A stretch of DNA of 64,000 nucleotides from positions 124,001-188,000 of the forward strand of contig NZ_JBEPNO010000010.1 of the NCBI RefSeq assembly GCF_040546275.1, in the 5' to 3' direction. The stretch is from Nakamurella sp040546275 (lineage in GTDB: Bacteria; Actinomycetota; Actinomycetes; Mycobacteriales; Nakamurellaceae). Positions 57,272 through 64,000 of this stretch are shown one piece after another. Under the pieces are notes generated by a model that ran no database searches, had not been told where the DNA came from, and saw only the letters and a program-made list of their open reading frames with translations. The stretch's first letter is position 1; every line of letters starts with the position of its first letter. Made by a program: the position numbers and the translations under genes.

Positions 57272-58255
57272 TTACCAGCGGCCGTGGACGCCAGCGCGGA
57301 TCCGGGAGTCGTAGAGGTCGCTGATCGCCGTCAGGGTCTGCTCGTCGAGGGGCGCAATGGCCGCTGCGGACGCGTTCTTCACGACCTGGTCGATGTTCCT
57401 GGCACCGGGGATCGCCGCGGTGACACCGTCCTGCTGCAGGATCCAGCGCAGTGCGCCCTGGGCGGGGGTGACTCCCTCGGGCATCAGCGCGGCGAATTCC
57501 TGAGCGGCCTGGACGCCGACGGCGTAGTCAACTCCGGAGAAGGTCTCGCCGACGTCGAAGGCAGCGCCTTCCCGGTTGTAGTTGCGGTGGTCGTTGGCGG
57601 CGAAGGTCGAACTCGCGGTGTACCGGCCGGACAGCAGCCCGGACGCCAGTGGCACCCGGGCGATGATTCCCACACCCGCCGCGACCGCGGCGGGTAGGAC
57701 CTTCTCCAGCGGCTTGAGCCGGAAGGCGTTCAGGATGATCTGCACACTCGCGGTGCCGGGCCGGGCAATGGCGGCGAGCGCTTCGTCGCACGTCTCCACA
57801 CTGACGCCGTAGGCGGCGATCCGGCCCTGTTCGACCATCAGGTCGAGGGCGTCGTAGACGGCGTCGGTCGAGTAGACCGGCGTGGGTGGGCAGTGCAGCT
57901 GCACCAGGTCGAGGCAGTCGACGGCGAGGTTCTTGCGGGAGCGGTCGTTCCAGGCGAGAAAGTTTGCCAGCACGTAGTTCTCGGGGACCTGCGCCTCGCG
58001 GCGGCCCATCTTCGTGGCGACGACGATCTGGTGTCCGGGATTCGAGTGCAGGTACTTGCCGATGAGCTGTTCGCTCCGGCCGTCGCCGTAGACGTCGGCG
58101 GTGTCGAAGAAGTTGACGCCCTCCCCCACCGCTGAGTCCAGGACGGCGAGGGCTTCGGGCTCGTCGACGTTGCCCCAGTCCGCTCCGAGCTGCCAGGTGC
58201 CGAGGCCGATGACCGATACGTCGCGGCCGGTACGGCCGAGGGTGCGCTGTTCCAT
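57272..58255 (-). CDS. aldo/keto reductase
   Basis: Product of 327 aa. The AKR catalytic tetrad is intact: Asp51 and Tyr56 in FFDTADVYGDGRSE, Lys82 in VVATKMG and His121 in LVQLHCPP. The NADPH-binding end IPGARNIDQVVKNASAA is also present. The family reduces aldehydes and ketones to alcohols in the cytosol with NADPH. It lies 46 bp downstream of the photolyase gene on the same strand, probably cotranscribed, but no shared pathway is evident. Confidence 0.92.
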   Translation of the reverse strand: MEQRTLGRTGRDVSVIGLGTWQLGADWGNVDEPEALAVLDSAVGEGVNFFDTADVYGDGRSEQLIGKYLHSNPGHQIVVATKMGRREAQVPENYVLANFLAWNDRSRKNLAVDCLDLVQLHCPPTPVYSTDAVYDALDLMVEQGRIAAYGVSVETCDEALAAIARPGTASVQIILNAFRLKPLEKVLPAAVAAGVGIIARVPLASGLLSGRYTASSTFAANDHRNYNREGAAFDVGETFSGVDYAVGVQAAQEFAALMPEGVTPAQGALRWILQQDGVTAAIPGARNIDQVVKNASAAAIAPLDEQTLTAISDLYDSRIRAGVHGRW

Positions 58256-58301
58256 GGCACCGAGTCTATTGGCCGCGGGGTCGATGGGCCGCGCCCCCCT
58301 G

Positions 58302-59792
58302 CTACGGCGCCGTCGATCCGCGGTCGGCCTCCTGGACGAGGAGTTCCTCGAGGTCCTTCAGACGGTCGAGCCCGTGCAGGGGCTGAGCCATCCGGTGGTT
58401 GCCGGCCAGGTCCTCGCGGTGGGCGTGCAGGAAGGCCCAGTAGCCGGCCGTGAACGGACAGGCCTTCTCCCCCACCCGCACCTTGGGTCGGTAGGCGCAC
58501 CCGCCGCAGAAGTCGCTCATCCGGTCGATGTAGCTGCCGCCGGAGGCATAGGGCTTGGTCGCCATCACGCCGCCGTCCGCATACTGGGACATGCCGATGA
58601 CGTTGGGCACCATCACCCAGTCGTAACCGTCGACGAACGCCCGATGGAACCAGTCCGTCACCGCGGACGGTCGCCAGCCGCGTTGCATCGCATAGTTGCC
58701 GAGGACCATCAATCGCGGTATGTGATGCACCCACCCGTGATCACGCACGTCGGCGAGCACCGTCGACAGGCAGCGGGCCTTGACATCATCGGCATCGAGT
58801 TCGGCGAACCACTTCGGAATGGGGCGCTCCGCCGACAGCGCGTTCCGATGAGCGTATGAAGCCCCCTGCTGCCAGTACAGATGCCAGACGTAGTCCCGCC
58901 AGCCCAGGATCTGCCGGACGAAGCCCTCGGTGGAGGCCAGCCGGACGGCGCCCGAGCGGTAGACCTGTTCGGCCTGCCGGACGACGTCGATCGGGTCCAG
59001 CAGTCCGAGGTTCATCGGTGCCGACAACAGGGAGTGGGCCATCCAGGGGTCACCGGCGAGCATGGCGTCCTCGTGCGGGCCGAACGCATCGAGACGGTCG
59101 GACAAGAAGTGCTGCAACACTTCTCCCGCCTCGTGTGCGGTCGCGGCGAAGCGTCGGGGTCCGTCGACGCCCAGGAAGTGGACATCGCCGTCCGCCTCCC
59201 AGCGGTCCAGGTCGTGGCGCACCTGTTCGTCGATCTCGTCCTCGGCGGGCCACCACGGCTCCGGCACGCCCAGGGACCCGGAGCGTGGTGGTGGCTCGCG
59301 GTTCTCGGCGTCGAGGTTCCACTTGCCGCCCACCGGTTCGTCGCCGTCCATCAGCACGCCGAGACGGGTCCGGGCATCCCGGTAGAAATCTTCCAGGAGG
59401 AGTCGACGGCGGCCCCGCGTCTCGGTCCAGTCCTGGAATTCGGCACTGCTGGTGACGAAGCCTCTGGCCGGCAGTATCTCGACGTCCGGCAGCCGCTGCA
59501 CCAGGCCCAGCGCGGCACGGCTGGTCGGATGGCACACCGTCAGCGGCCCGCGGGCGACCTCGGCGTAGGTGTCCGCCGCGACGTACTCGCAGCGATCTCC
59601 GAGTTCCGCGGCCCGATGACGCATGGCCGACAGCACCAGATGCGCCTTCTGACGATGGAACGTCCGGCGCGCGAAAACGGCTCGTGACTCGATCATCAGG
59701 ACGGGTTGGTCGTCGTCATCGACGAAGTGCGGCCCGAGTTGATCTCCGAACAGCCACCGCCGGACCGTCTTCGCCGACCGCTTTCCCGCCAT
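58302..59792 (-). CDS. phrB: iron-sulfur bacterial cryptochrome/(6-4) photolyase (PhrB-like)
   Basis: Product of 496 aa with the DPRP N-domain (RWLFGDQLGPHFVDDDDQPV, then a deazaflavin/lumazine-type antenna region). The helical FAD domain contains GWRDYVWHLYWQQG, HHIPRLMVLGNYAMQRGW and VMVPNVIGMSQYADGG. Four cysteines, Cys341, Cys429, Cys432 and Cys445 (FCGGCAY and EKACPF), have exactly the spacing of the four [4Fe-4S] ligands of Agrobacterium PhrB as I recall them (350, 438, 441, 454; all offset by nine). These enzymes repair (6-4) photoproducts using light. Located between a 39-aa basic protein and an aldo/keto reductase gene. Confidence 0.92.
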   Translation of the reverse strand: MAGKRSAKTVRRWLFGDQLGPHFVDDDDQPVLMIESRAVFARRTFHRQKAHLVLSAMRHRAAELGDRCEYVAADTYAEVARGPLTVCHPTSRAALGLVQRLPDVEILPARGFVTSSAEFQDWTETRGRRRLLLEDFYRDARTRLGVLMDGDEPVGGKWNLDAENREPPPRSGSLGVPEPWWPAEDEIDEQVRHDLDRWEADGDVHFLGVDGPRRFAATAHEAGEVLQHFLSDRLDAFGPHEDAMLAGDPWMAHSLLSAPMNLGLLDPIDVVRQAEQVYRSGAVRLASTEGFVRQILGWRDYVWHLYWQQGASYAHRNALSAERPIPKWFAELDADDVKARCLSTVLADVRDHGWVHHIPRLMVLGNYAMQRGWRPSAVTDWFHRAFVDGYDWVMVPNVIGMSQYADGGVMATKPYASGGSYIDRMSDFCGGCAYRPKVRVGEKACPFTAGYWAFLHAHREDLAGNHRMAQPLHGLDRLKDLEELLVQEADRGSTAP

Positions 59793-59894
59793 CCTGACTC
59801 CTGTCCCTCACCGCCCGCCCACCCCCGGCACCGCCGGGGTGAGTGGGAGATGCCCGATCAGGACGAAGTCAAACGATTCACTTCGCCTGACGAC

Positions 59895-60014
59895 TCACTT
59901 CGCCTTGCGCGGCGCGATTGCCTTGGCGACCGGGCTGGTATCCGGAGTGCCGGCGGTCTTCTTGACCTGTTTGGGCTTCTTGGCCTCGCGGCCACCCTTG
60001 TTCTTGCTGGACAT
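59895..60014 (-). CDS. small Lys-rich protein (39 aa)
   Basis: ATG 60014 is preceded by GAGGAGACAC, a near-ideal ribosome binding site. The protein MSSKNKGGREAKKPKQVKKT continues AGTPDTSPVAKAIAPRKAK. It is about one-third Lys/Arg, disordered, and could bind nucleic acid or ribosomes. Very similar short Lys-rich proteins beginning MSSKNKGGRE are familiar to me from high-GC Actinobacteria, with no assigned role. It precedes the photolyase gene by 102 bp. Confidence 0.65.
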   Translation of the reverse strand: MSSKNKGGREAKKPKQVKKTAGTPDTSPVAKAIAPRKAK

Positions 60015-60056
60015 CGTGTCTCCTCGTCGTGGAGCAGGAATGACTGCCCCGACTGA

Positions 60057-60144
60057 TGATCAGCAGGTGCCGATCAGCAGGTGTTGATCAGCACGGTGTT
60101 GATCAGCGGGTGCCGATCAGCACGGTGTCCATCAGCACGGTGTC
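60057..60144. repeat. 14/15-bp GATCAGCA(C)GGTG direct repeats, six units
   Basis: Six tandem units begin at 60057 with the core GATCAGC followed by AGGTG, ACGGTG or GGGTG; the last starts CATCAGC. They fill most of the gap between the CDP-alcohol phosphatidyltransferase stop and the leader of the 39-aa gene. No coding function is evident. Confidence 0.8.
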
Positions 60145-60159
60145 GGTTGGGCCGGAACA

Positions 60160-60771
60160 CTACGCCGAGTTCGCGCCGCCGCTTCGCCGAAGGTTGCGGG
60201 ACCGGGTCAGCTCGACGACCCGGGTGACGTACCGCCGGCTCGCCCGGATTCCGAAATAGCCGGTGCCGATGAGGGTGTCGGCATCGCCGATGATCCGGAA
60301 CACCATCGACGCACGGCCATTCCCGCGCCTGCGCAGCAGCGCCGACACCGCATAGGCACCAAGGGCCCCGTTCTGGTAGGCCATGGCGTACTTGCCTTCG
60401 TCGACCGGAGCCAGGTCCTTGTCACCGCCCAGTCGGGTGGCGACCGCCGTAGCAACGAGGTTGACCGCGTTCTGGGCGGCGATCGCCAACAGGGCGGGCT
60501 TGGGGGCGATCCCGCCGCGCCACTCGTTGATCCCGATGGCCAGGACTCCGGCCTTGTCGAAGGTGGCATCGACGCCGGCGCCGAACTCGCTGCTCTGGTC
60601 GAGCTTTCTCGCGACCTCGCCGTCGAGCAGGTCCAGCAGCCGGCCCGCCACGGTCTCGGCGATGCCCCGGGCCGTGTCGGCGCGGGCGGACCCGTGCAGC
60701 ACCAGCACCAAACCCAGGGCGCTGATCGCGTTCGGAACCGTCAGGACATCGGAGAGCCGGAAGGTGCGCAC
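60160..60771 (-). CDS. CDP-alcohol phosphatidyltransferase family protein
   Basis: Product of 203 aa. The family signature is perfect: D-L-L-D-G-E-V-A-R followed by eight residues, G, three residues, D, three residues, D (about residues 47-72). This is D-x2-D-G-x2-A-R-x8-G-x3-D-x3-D. These metal-dependent membrane enzymes join a phosphatidyl group from CDP-diacylglycerol to an alcohol such as glycerol-phosphate or inositol-phosphate, or make related phosphodiesters. Hydrophobic segments exist but are shorter than usual, and the alcohol substrate cannot be read. It starts 19 bp after the YihY gene, so they are one operon. Confidence 0.88.
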   Translation of the reverse strand: MRTFRLSDVLTVPNAISALGLVLVLHGSARADTARGIAETVAGRLLDLLDGEVARKLDQSSEFGAGVDATFDKAGVLAIGINEWRGGIAPKPALLAIAAQNAVNLVATAVATRLGGDKDLAPVDEGKYAMAYQNGALGAYAVSALLRRRGNGRASMVFRIIGDADTLIGTGYFGIRASRRYVTRVVELTRSRNLRRSGGANSA

Positions 60772-60790
60772 CTGACTGATCCTGTCAGGA

Positions 60791-61888
60791 TCACTCGTGA
60801 CGGCGGGCGGCGAGGTAGCGGACGACGGCGTCCTGGACCAGATCCTCGCGGCTGCGCCCGTCGACGTCGGCCAGCTTGTCCATCTCGACAGCGGTGGCCT
60901 CGCTCAGATGGATGTCCTGCATCGCGGCCGCCCGGCGGTGGGCCAATGCGCCGTGCGGCGCGTTCGCAAGCGGCACCGGAGAGTCACCGGCCCGGCTCCC
61001 GCGGGAGGTGGCAATCCAGGCGGCGACGAACAGGACGACGTTGGCGACCAGATTGAAGAAGATCAGCAGACCGATGATGGGGCCGAAGATCTTCGCGGTC
61101 GCCGACCTCAGCAGGGTGGGCAGCAGGAAGGTCAGCGCCACTTTCAGCACCTCGAAGGCAATCGCCGTCACGGCGGCACCGCGGAGCAGCGCCTTGCGGG
61201 GAGCTGGATAGGCCTTGGGCGGCAGGATGCGGAAGATCCCGAGGAAGATCAGCATGTCGGCGGCCACCGCCAGCAGGATCGGTACGACGGTGAAGACCGG
61301 CGTCAGCCAGGTGATCTTGTCCAGCCCGAGCCACCGCAGGACCAGGTTCTGTGCCGACGTACCGATCGTGGTCAGCCCCAGCGACACGGCGATGCCCGCG
61401 GTGAGCGCGACCATGTAGCCGGCGCTCTTGAGGTAGTAGCGCCCCAGGCTCTCGGCGGCGATCTCCTGCTCGGTGTCGAAGTCAGGCCGCCACATCGCCT
61501 GGATCGCACTGCGGAGATTGCCCATCCAGCTGATGCCGGAGTAGATGGCGAACACCAGCCCGATGACGCCAACGGTGAGCCGGGCGTCGACGGCCTCGGT
61601 CAGCAGGGTGCTGACGTCCGCCGCGAGCGATCCGGGGAGCAGCGAGGTGATGGAGTGCTGCAGGGACGTGATCAGCGCGGGCTTGGACGCAAGCACGAAA
61701 CCGGCGACCGAGAAGCTCACCATCACGATCGGGACGACCGCGAGGAAGGAGAAGTAGGTGAGAGCGGCAGCGAACTGCCAACCCAGCCTGGCGCTGAACC
61801 GGTCGACGGCCTTCACTGCGTGCCGGACGAGGGGTCGGCGCCACATCCGAACGAACCAGGCGCGAACCGGCGACCACACGTCCGACAT
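60791..61888 (-). CDS. YihY/BrkB-family membrane protein with C-terminal ribbon-helix-helix-like domain
   Basis: Product of about 365 aa from ATG 61888. Six hydrophobic segments follow the YihY pattern: GWQFAAALTYFSFLAVVPIV, VGVIGLVFAIYSGISWMGNL and PIIGLLIFFNLVANVVLFVA. The last 45 residues (IHLSEATAVEMDKLADVDGR, SREDLVQDAVVRYLAARR) look like an RHH/Arc-type DNA-binding or dimerisation domain, which is unusual on a YihY protein. The start is uncertain: the frame is open to 61972, but those 28 codons are a repetitive GP-L-GL stretch encoded by GTCCGACCG repeats. A GAGAGG immediately precedes 61888 at short spacing. Function of YihY proteins is unsettled. Confidence 0.82.
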   Translation of the reverse strand: MSDVWSPVRAWFVRMWRRPLVRHAVKAVDRFSARLGWQFAAALTYFSFLAVVPIVMVSFSVAGFVLASKPALITSLQHSITSLLPGSLAADVSTLLTEAVDARLTVGVIGLVFAIYSGISWMGNLRSAIQAMWRPDFDTEQEIAAESLGRYYLKSAGYMVALTAGIAVSLGLTTIGTSAQNLVLRWLGLDKITWLTPVFTVVPILLAVAADMLIFLGIFRILPPKAYPAPRKALLRGAAVTAIAFEVLKVALTFLLPTLLRSATAKIFGPIIGLLIFFNLVANVVLFVAAWIATSRGSRAGDSPVPLANAPHGALAHRRAAAMQDIHLSEATAVEMDKLADVDGRSREDLVQDAVVRYLAARRHE

Positions 61889-61948
61889 CCCCTCTCTCGG
61901 CAGTCCGACCGATAGTCCAGCCAATGGTCCGATCGGCAGTCCGACCGA

Positions 61949-61968
61949 CGGTCCGAACGGTCGGACCG
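61949..61968. promoter_or_regulatory. 8-4-8 inverted repeat upstream of the YihY gene
   Basis: CGGTCCGA-ACGG-TCGGACCG is a perfect inverted repeat 60 bp upstream of ATG 61888, among degenerate GTCCGACCG direct repeats. It could be an operator, possibly for the protein's own RHH tail, or a leader hairpin. It would be coding if the longer start is used. Confidence 0.4.
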
Positions 61969-62125
61969 ACATTTCACGGACGAGCGCAGTTTACGAACCG
62001 AGCGGGGGAAATTCGAACGACCATGTCACGATGGGCTATCGAATGCGGAAAAGGCGCCTGGCGAGGTCCGCACCGGGGATAAGGTCGCGCACGCGCCCTT
62101 CGATCGAGTAGAACGAGGATCTTTG

Positions 62126-63475
62126 ATGACCGCAAGCTCGGCTCCCAGGGTGGCCACCCGCCACTCGTTGTTCGTCATGGTCGGGGTGCTCCTCCTGCTG
62201 CTCGGTCTCGCCGGTCCGGCGGGCGCAGGCAACGCGCCACGGGCCTCTGCGGCGGCCGCAGCGCTGGCCACCACCACGGTTGTCACCGTCACCTCGTCGC
62301 AGTACACGCTCGGACAGTCCTCGCGGGCGACGGCGACCGTGCGCGACAGGGCGGGACACACGTCGAGAGGGACGATCACGTTCCTGCTCGACGGGCGGGC
62401 GTTCGCCCGGCTGGCGGTCGATTCGCTCGGCCGCGGGACGGCGGTCATCCCCACCAGTGCGGCTGTCGGACGGCACACCGTCACGGCCACGTTCGCCCCC
62501 GGTGCCAACGCCGGGCACACCGGTTCGTCCGGGGCGAAGAGCGTCGTCGTCACCAAGGCCACCGTGAATTGGACCATCAAGATCCCGACCGCTCCGGTCT
62601 ACGCGGGGAACGTGGTCATCCTCGTGGTCATCAAGGGGTCCCGCCCGATCATCGGCCCGGTGAACCTGATCTACGGCGGACGGATCGTGCAGCAGCAGGT
62701 CATCCGCGCCGATGGTTCCATGGCCTTCCGACTCAAGGCCAACTGGCCCGCCGGCAACGCCCAGTTGAGCGTGTCCTACGCCGGGAACGGCTTCTACGCC
62801 CCGGCCCGGAAGCTCGTCGTGGTCAGCACCCGGAAAGCGCCGACCGCATTGGCTCTGTCCACGCCTTCCAGCGTCGGGTACCAGGCCGGCTCGTCCGCCA
62901 AGGTGAGCGTGACCGGGGTCGGCAACACCCCGTCCGGTGCGGTCACCCTGCTGCTGGACGGCCAGGCACGGTCGGCCAAGGCGCTGGCCGGCGGCCAGGC
63001 GACCCTGGCGGTCCCCGGGATGTCCGCCGGGTCCCACACCGTCACCGCCTCCTACCCGGGCGACGTGAACCACACGGGCGCCACCAGGTCGGCAACCGTC
63101 ACGGCAGCGGCCGCCAGTCAGTGCCCGGTGAGCGCCAGCGCCTGTGTCGACCTCACCCACTCGTTGACCTGGCTGCAGAGCGGCGGGCGGATCACCTACG
63201 GGCCGGTGTCGATCACTTCGGGCCGGCCGGGTTACCGCACACCGCCCGGCTCGTTCTCGGTGTTCTGGAAGGACATCGACCACCACTCGTCGGAGTTCAA
63301 CAACGCGCCGATGCCCTACTCGGTCTTCTTCAACGGCGGTGTCGCCTTCCACGAGGGCAGCCTGTCGGTGCAGTCGCACGGATGCATCCATCTGTCCCAG
63401 TCGGCGGCCCAGACCTACTTCAGCAACCTCCAGGTGGGCGATCGGGTCGTGGTGTTCGGCGTCGCGCCGTACTAA
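62126..63475 (+). CDS. exported L,D-transpeptidase (YkuD) with three Ig-like domains (449 aa)
   Basis: ATG 62126 has GAGGA 7 nt upstream. A signal peptide (HSLFVMVGVLLLLLGLAGPAGA) is followed by three Ig-like repeats (about residues 45-320), two with the GHYTVTASYPGD-type ending seen in the large glycosidases. The YkuD domain (about 330-449) has GRPGYRTPPGSFSVF, GGVAFHEGSLSVQ and the catalytic SHGCIHLS motif (Cys420). This family cross-links peptidoglycan stem peptides 3-3 or attaches proteins to them; the enzyme acts outside the membrane. Catalytic Cys and the motif His/Ser residues are all present. It is divergent from the YihY gene and followed directly by GC-rich repeats. Confidence 0.92.
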   Translation: MTASSAPRVATRHSLFVMVGVLLLLLGLAGPAGAGNAPRASAAAAALATTTVVTVTSSQYTLGQSSRATATVRDRAGHTSRGTITFLLDGRAFARLAVDSLGRGTAVIPTSAAVGRHTVTATFAPGANAGHTGSSGAKSVVVTKATVNWTIKIPTAPVYAGNVVILVVIKGSRPIIGPVNLIYGGRIVQQQVIRADGSMAFRLKANWPAGNAQLSVSYAGNGFYAPARKLVVVSTRKAPTALALSTPSSVGYQAGSSAKVSVTGVGNTPSGAVTLLLDGQARSAKALAGGQATLAVPGMSAGSHTVTASYPGDVNHTGATRSATVTAAAASQCPVSASACVDLTHSLTWLQSGGRITYGPVSITSGRPGYRTPPGSFSVFWKDIDHHSSEFNNAPMPYSVFFNGGVAFHEGSLSVQSHGCIHLSQSAAQTYFSNLQVGDRVVVFGVAPY

Positions 63476-63595
63476 CCGCCTCGCTGTACCGACCGCCCCG
63501 CTGTACCGACCGCCCCGCTGTACCCACCGCGCTGCGCCGTACCCACCGCGCTGCGCCGTACCCACCGCGCTGCGCCGTACCCACCGCGCTGCGCC
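63476..63595. repeat. 17-bp then 19-bp GC-rich tandem repeats after the L,D-transpeptidase stop
   Basis: Three CCGCCCCGCTGTACCGA-type units (17 bp; 63476-63526) pass into three CCGCGCTGCGCCGTACCCA units (19 bp; 63527-63583) plus a partial copy. The array begins at the base after the stop codon. Confidence 0.9.
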
Positions 63596-63628
63596 TCAGG
63601 TGGTCAGGTTCGTGAGTTCGTCGGTGGT

Positions 63629-63882
63629 TCAGGTCCACGCCGTGGGGTCGCCGAGGTAGAGGCCGCAGGCGCAGTCCAGGGCGTCTTCGGGTAGGCCGGC
63701 CATTTGTCCGTTGGGGAGGGCCGAGGGTTCGTATCCGTTTTGCTGGCCAGGTAGATCGCGAATCCCCAGGAGGCGGCGTAGCCGCCGTATTTCAGGCGCA
63801 TCAAGGGCAGCACTTCGTCGTCGAGTAGGTGGCCGCCGATGTAGGCGTGGCCACCGCGGAACTTCACGTCCACCCCGGCCAA
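63629..63882 (-). pseudogene. hypothetical protein of mobile-element-associated type, frameshifted
   Basis: From TTG 63882 the frame gives AGVDVKFRGGHAYIGGHLLD, DEVLPLMRLKYGGYAASWGF and AIYLASK. The sensible continuation NGYEPSALPNGQMAGLPEDA, LDCACGLYLGDPTAWT is in another frame that ends at 63629. One missing base in the T-run at 63738-63741 (plus strand) explains it. I recall similar short proteins (xGGHAYxxG...LRYGGxAxxWGFAIYLAS...EALDCACGLYL) in Actinobacteria, sometimes near transposases. A homopolymer sequencing error cannot be excluded. Confidence 0.6.
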
Positions 63883-63915
63883 CTGTGGCCACCGTTCTCG
63901 GGCGCGGCCGGACGG

Positions 63916-64000
63916 TCAGGCGGGTTGTGGCCAGCTGAATTGTGGTTGGTGGTTGAGGGTGTTGCGCAACGGTTTTCGGTGGGGGTCGTGGGTGGCGGGG
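63916..64000 (-). CDS. C-terminal end of a gene running off the right edge
   Basis: The minus frame entering from the right edge reads PATHDPHRKPLRNTLNHQPQ then FSWPQPA and stops at TGA 63916-63918. The Trp/Pro/Gln-rich end and adjacency to the frameshifted gene suggest a transposase-type C-terminus, but 27 residues are not enough to identify it. Confidence 0.35.
   Translation of the reverse strand, partial: PATHDPHRKPLRNTLNHQPQFSWPQPA

Noticed and set aside
60057..60144. CRISPR or origin-type iteron interpretation of the GATCAGC repeats
   Set aside because: Units are contiguous with no spacers, there is no AT-rich unwinding region, and no replication gene is adjacent.

Overview
The window is about 68% GC by eye, with strong G/C bias at third codon positions. 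It carries families typical of Actinobacteria: a mycothiol-dependent maleylpyruvate-isomerase-like enzyme, DUF3072, DUF2079, FUSC, a SigK-like ECF sigma factor and leaderless genes with TANNNT -10 boxes. I infer a high-GC soil-type actinobacterium, possibly Nakamurella-like; no rRNA or other marker gene is present to fix the genus. I saw no rRNA, tRNA, CRISPR array or complete insertion sequence.

Layout. 1-2.5 kb is a decaying edge: an M6 metalloprotease pseudogene, an intact mycothiol-type enzyme, and a CorA-like pseudogene coupled to a GAF-domain gene. 3.6-5.6 kb holds a divergent epoxide hydrolase/TetR pair with a perfect 18-bp palindrome between them. 5.7-27.3 kb is a large secreted glycan-degradation locus: a 2021-aa GH78 alpha-L-rhamnosidase on the minus strand, then a 1973-aa GH3 enzyme, two six-hairpin rhamnosidase-like proteins and a DUF5722-like putative glycosidase on the plus strand. 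All five have export signals and accessory beta-sandwich or Ig-like modules. No sugar importer lies in the window. 27.4-32.8 kb has an MmpL-type transporter, an acyl-CoA synthetase and a DUF2079 membrane protein.

32.7-40.7 kb encodes what looks like the terminal lysine/2-aminoadipate route: an FAD-dependent amine oxidase, an ALDH7-type semialdehyde dehydrogenase and an HglS-type 2-oxoadipate dioxygenase/decarboxylase in one operon, with a YdiJ-type D-2-hydroxyglutarate dehydrogenase divergent from it. Two tiny ATGA-coupled genes lie between the two arms. Together they would take a cyclic or open C6 lysine intermediate to 2-oxoglutarate, lacking only a 2-aminoadipate aminotransferase.

40.8-48.7 kb contains a GT39-like membrane protein, a GAF-PAS-GGDEF cyclase, small hypothetical genes, an ECF sigma factor, a Val/Pro-rich exported protein and a DUF3072 protein. 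48.8-57.2 kb has a FUSC transporter, an azoreductase with an odd C-terminal extension antisense to another gene, an exported subtilase with a strong terminator, and a membrane glycosyltransferase with a repeat-bearing leader. 57.3-62 kb is a minus-strand run: a YihY protein with a ribbon-helix-helix tail, a CDP-alcohol phosphatidyltransferase, a 39-aa basic protein, an iron-sulfur photolyase and an aldo/keto reductase. The window ends with an exported L,D-transpeptidase, GC-rich tandem repeats, a frameshifted pseudogene and the C-terminus of a gene running off the edge.
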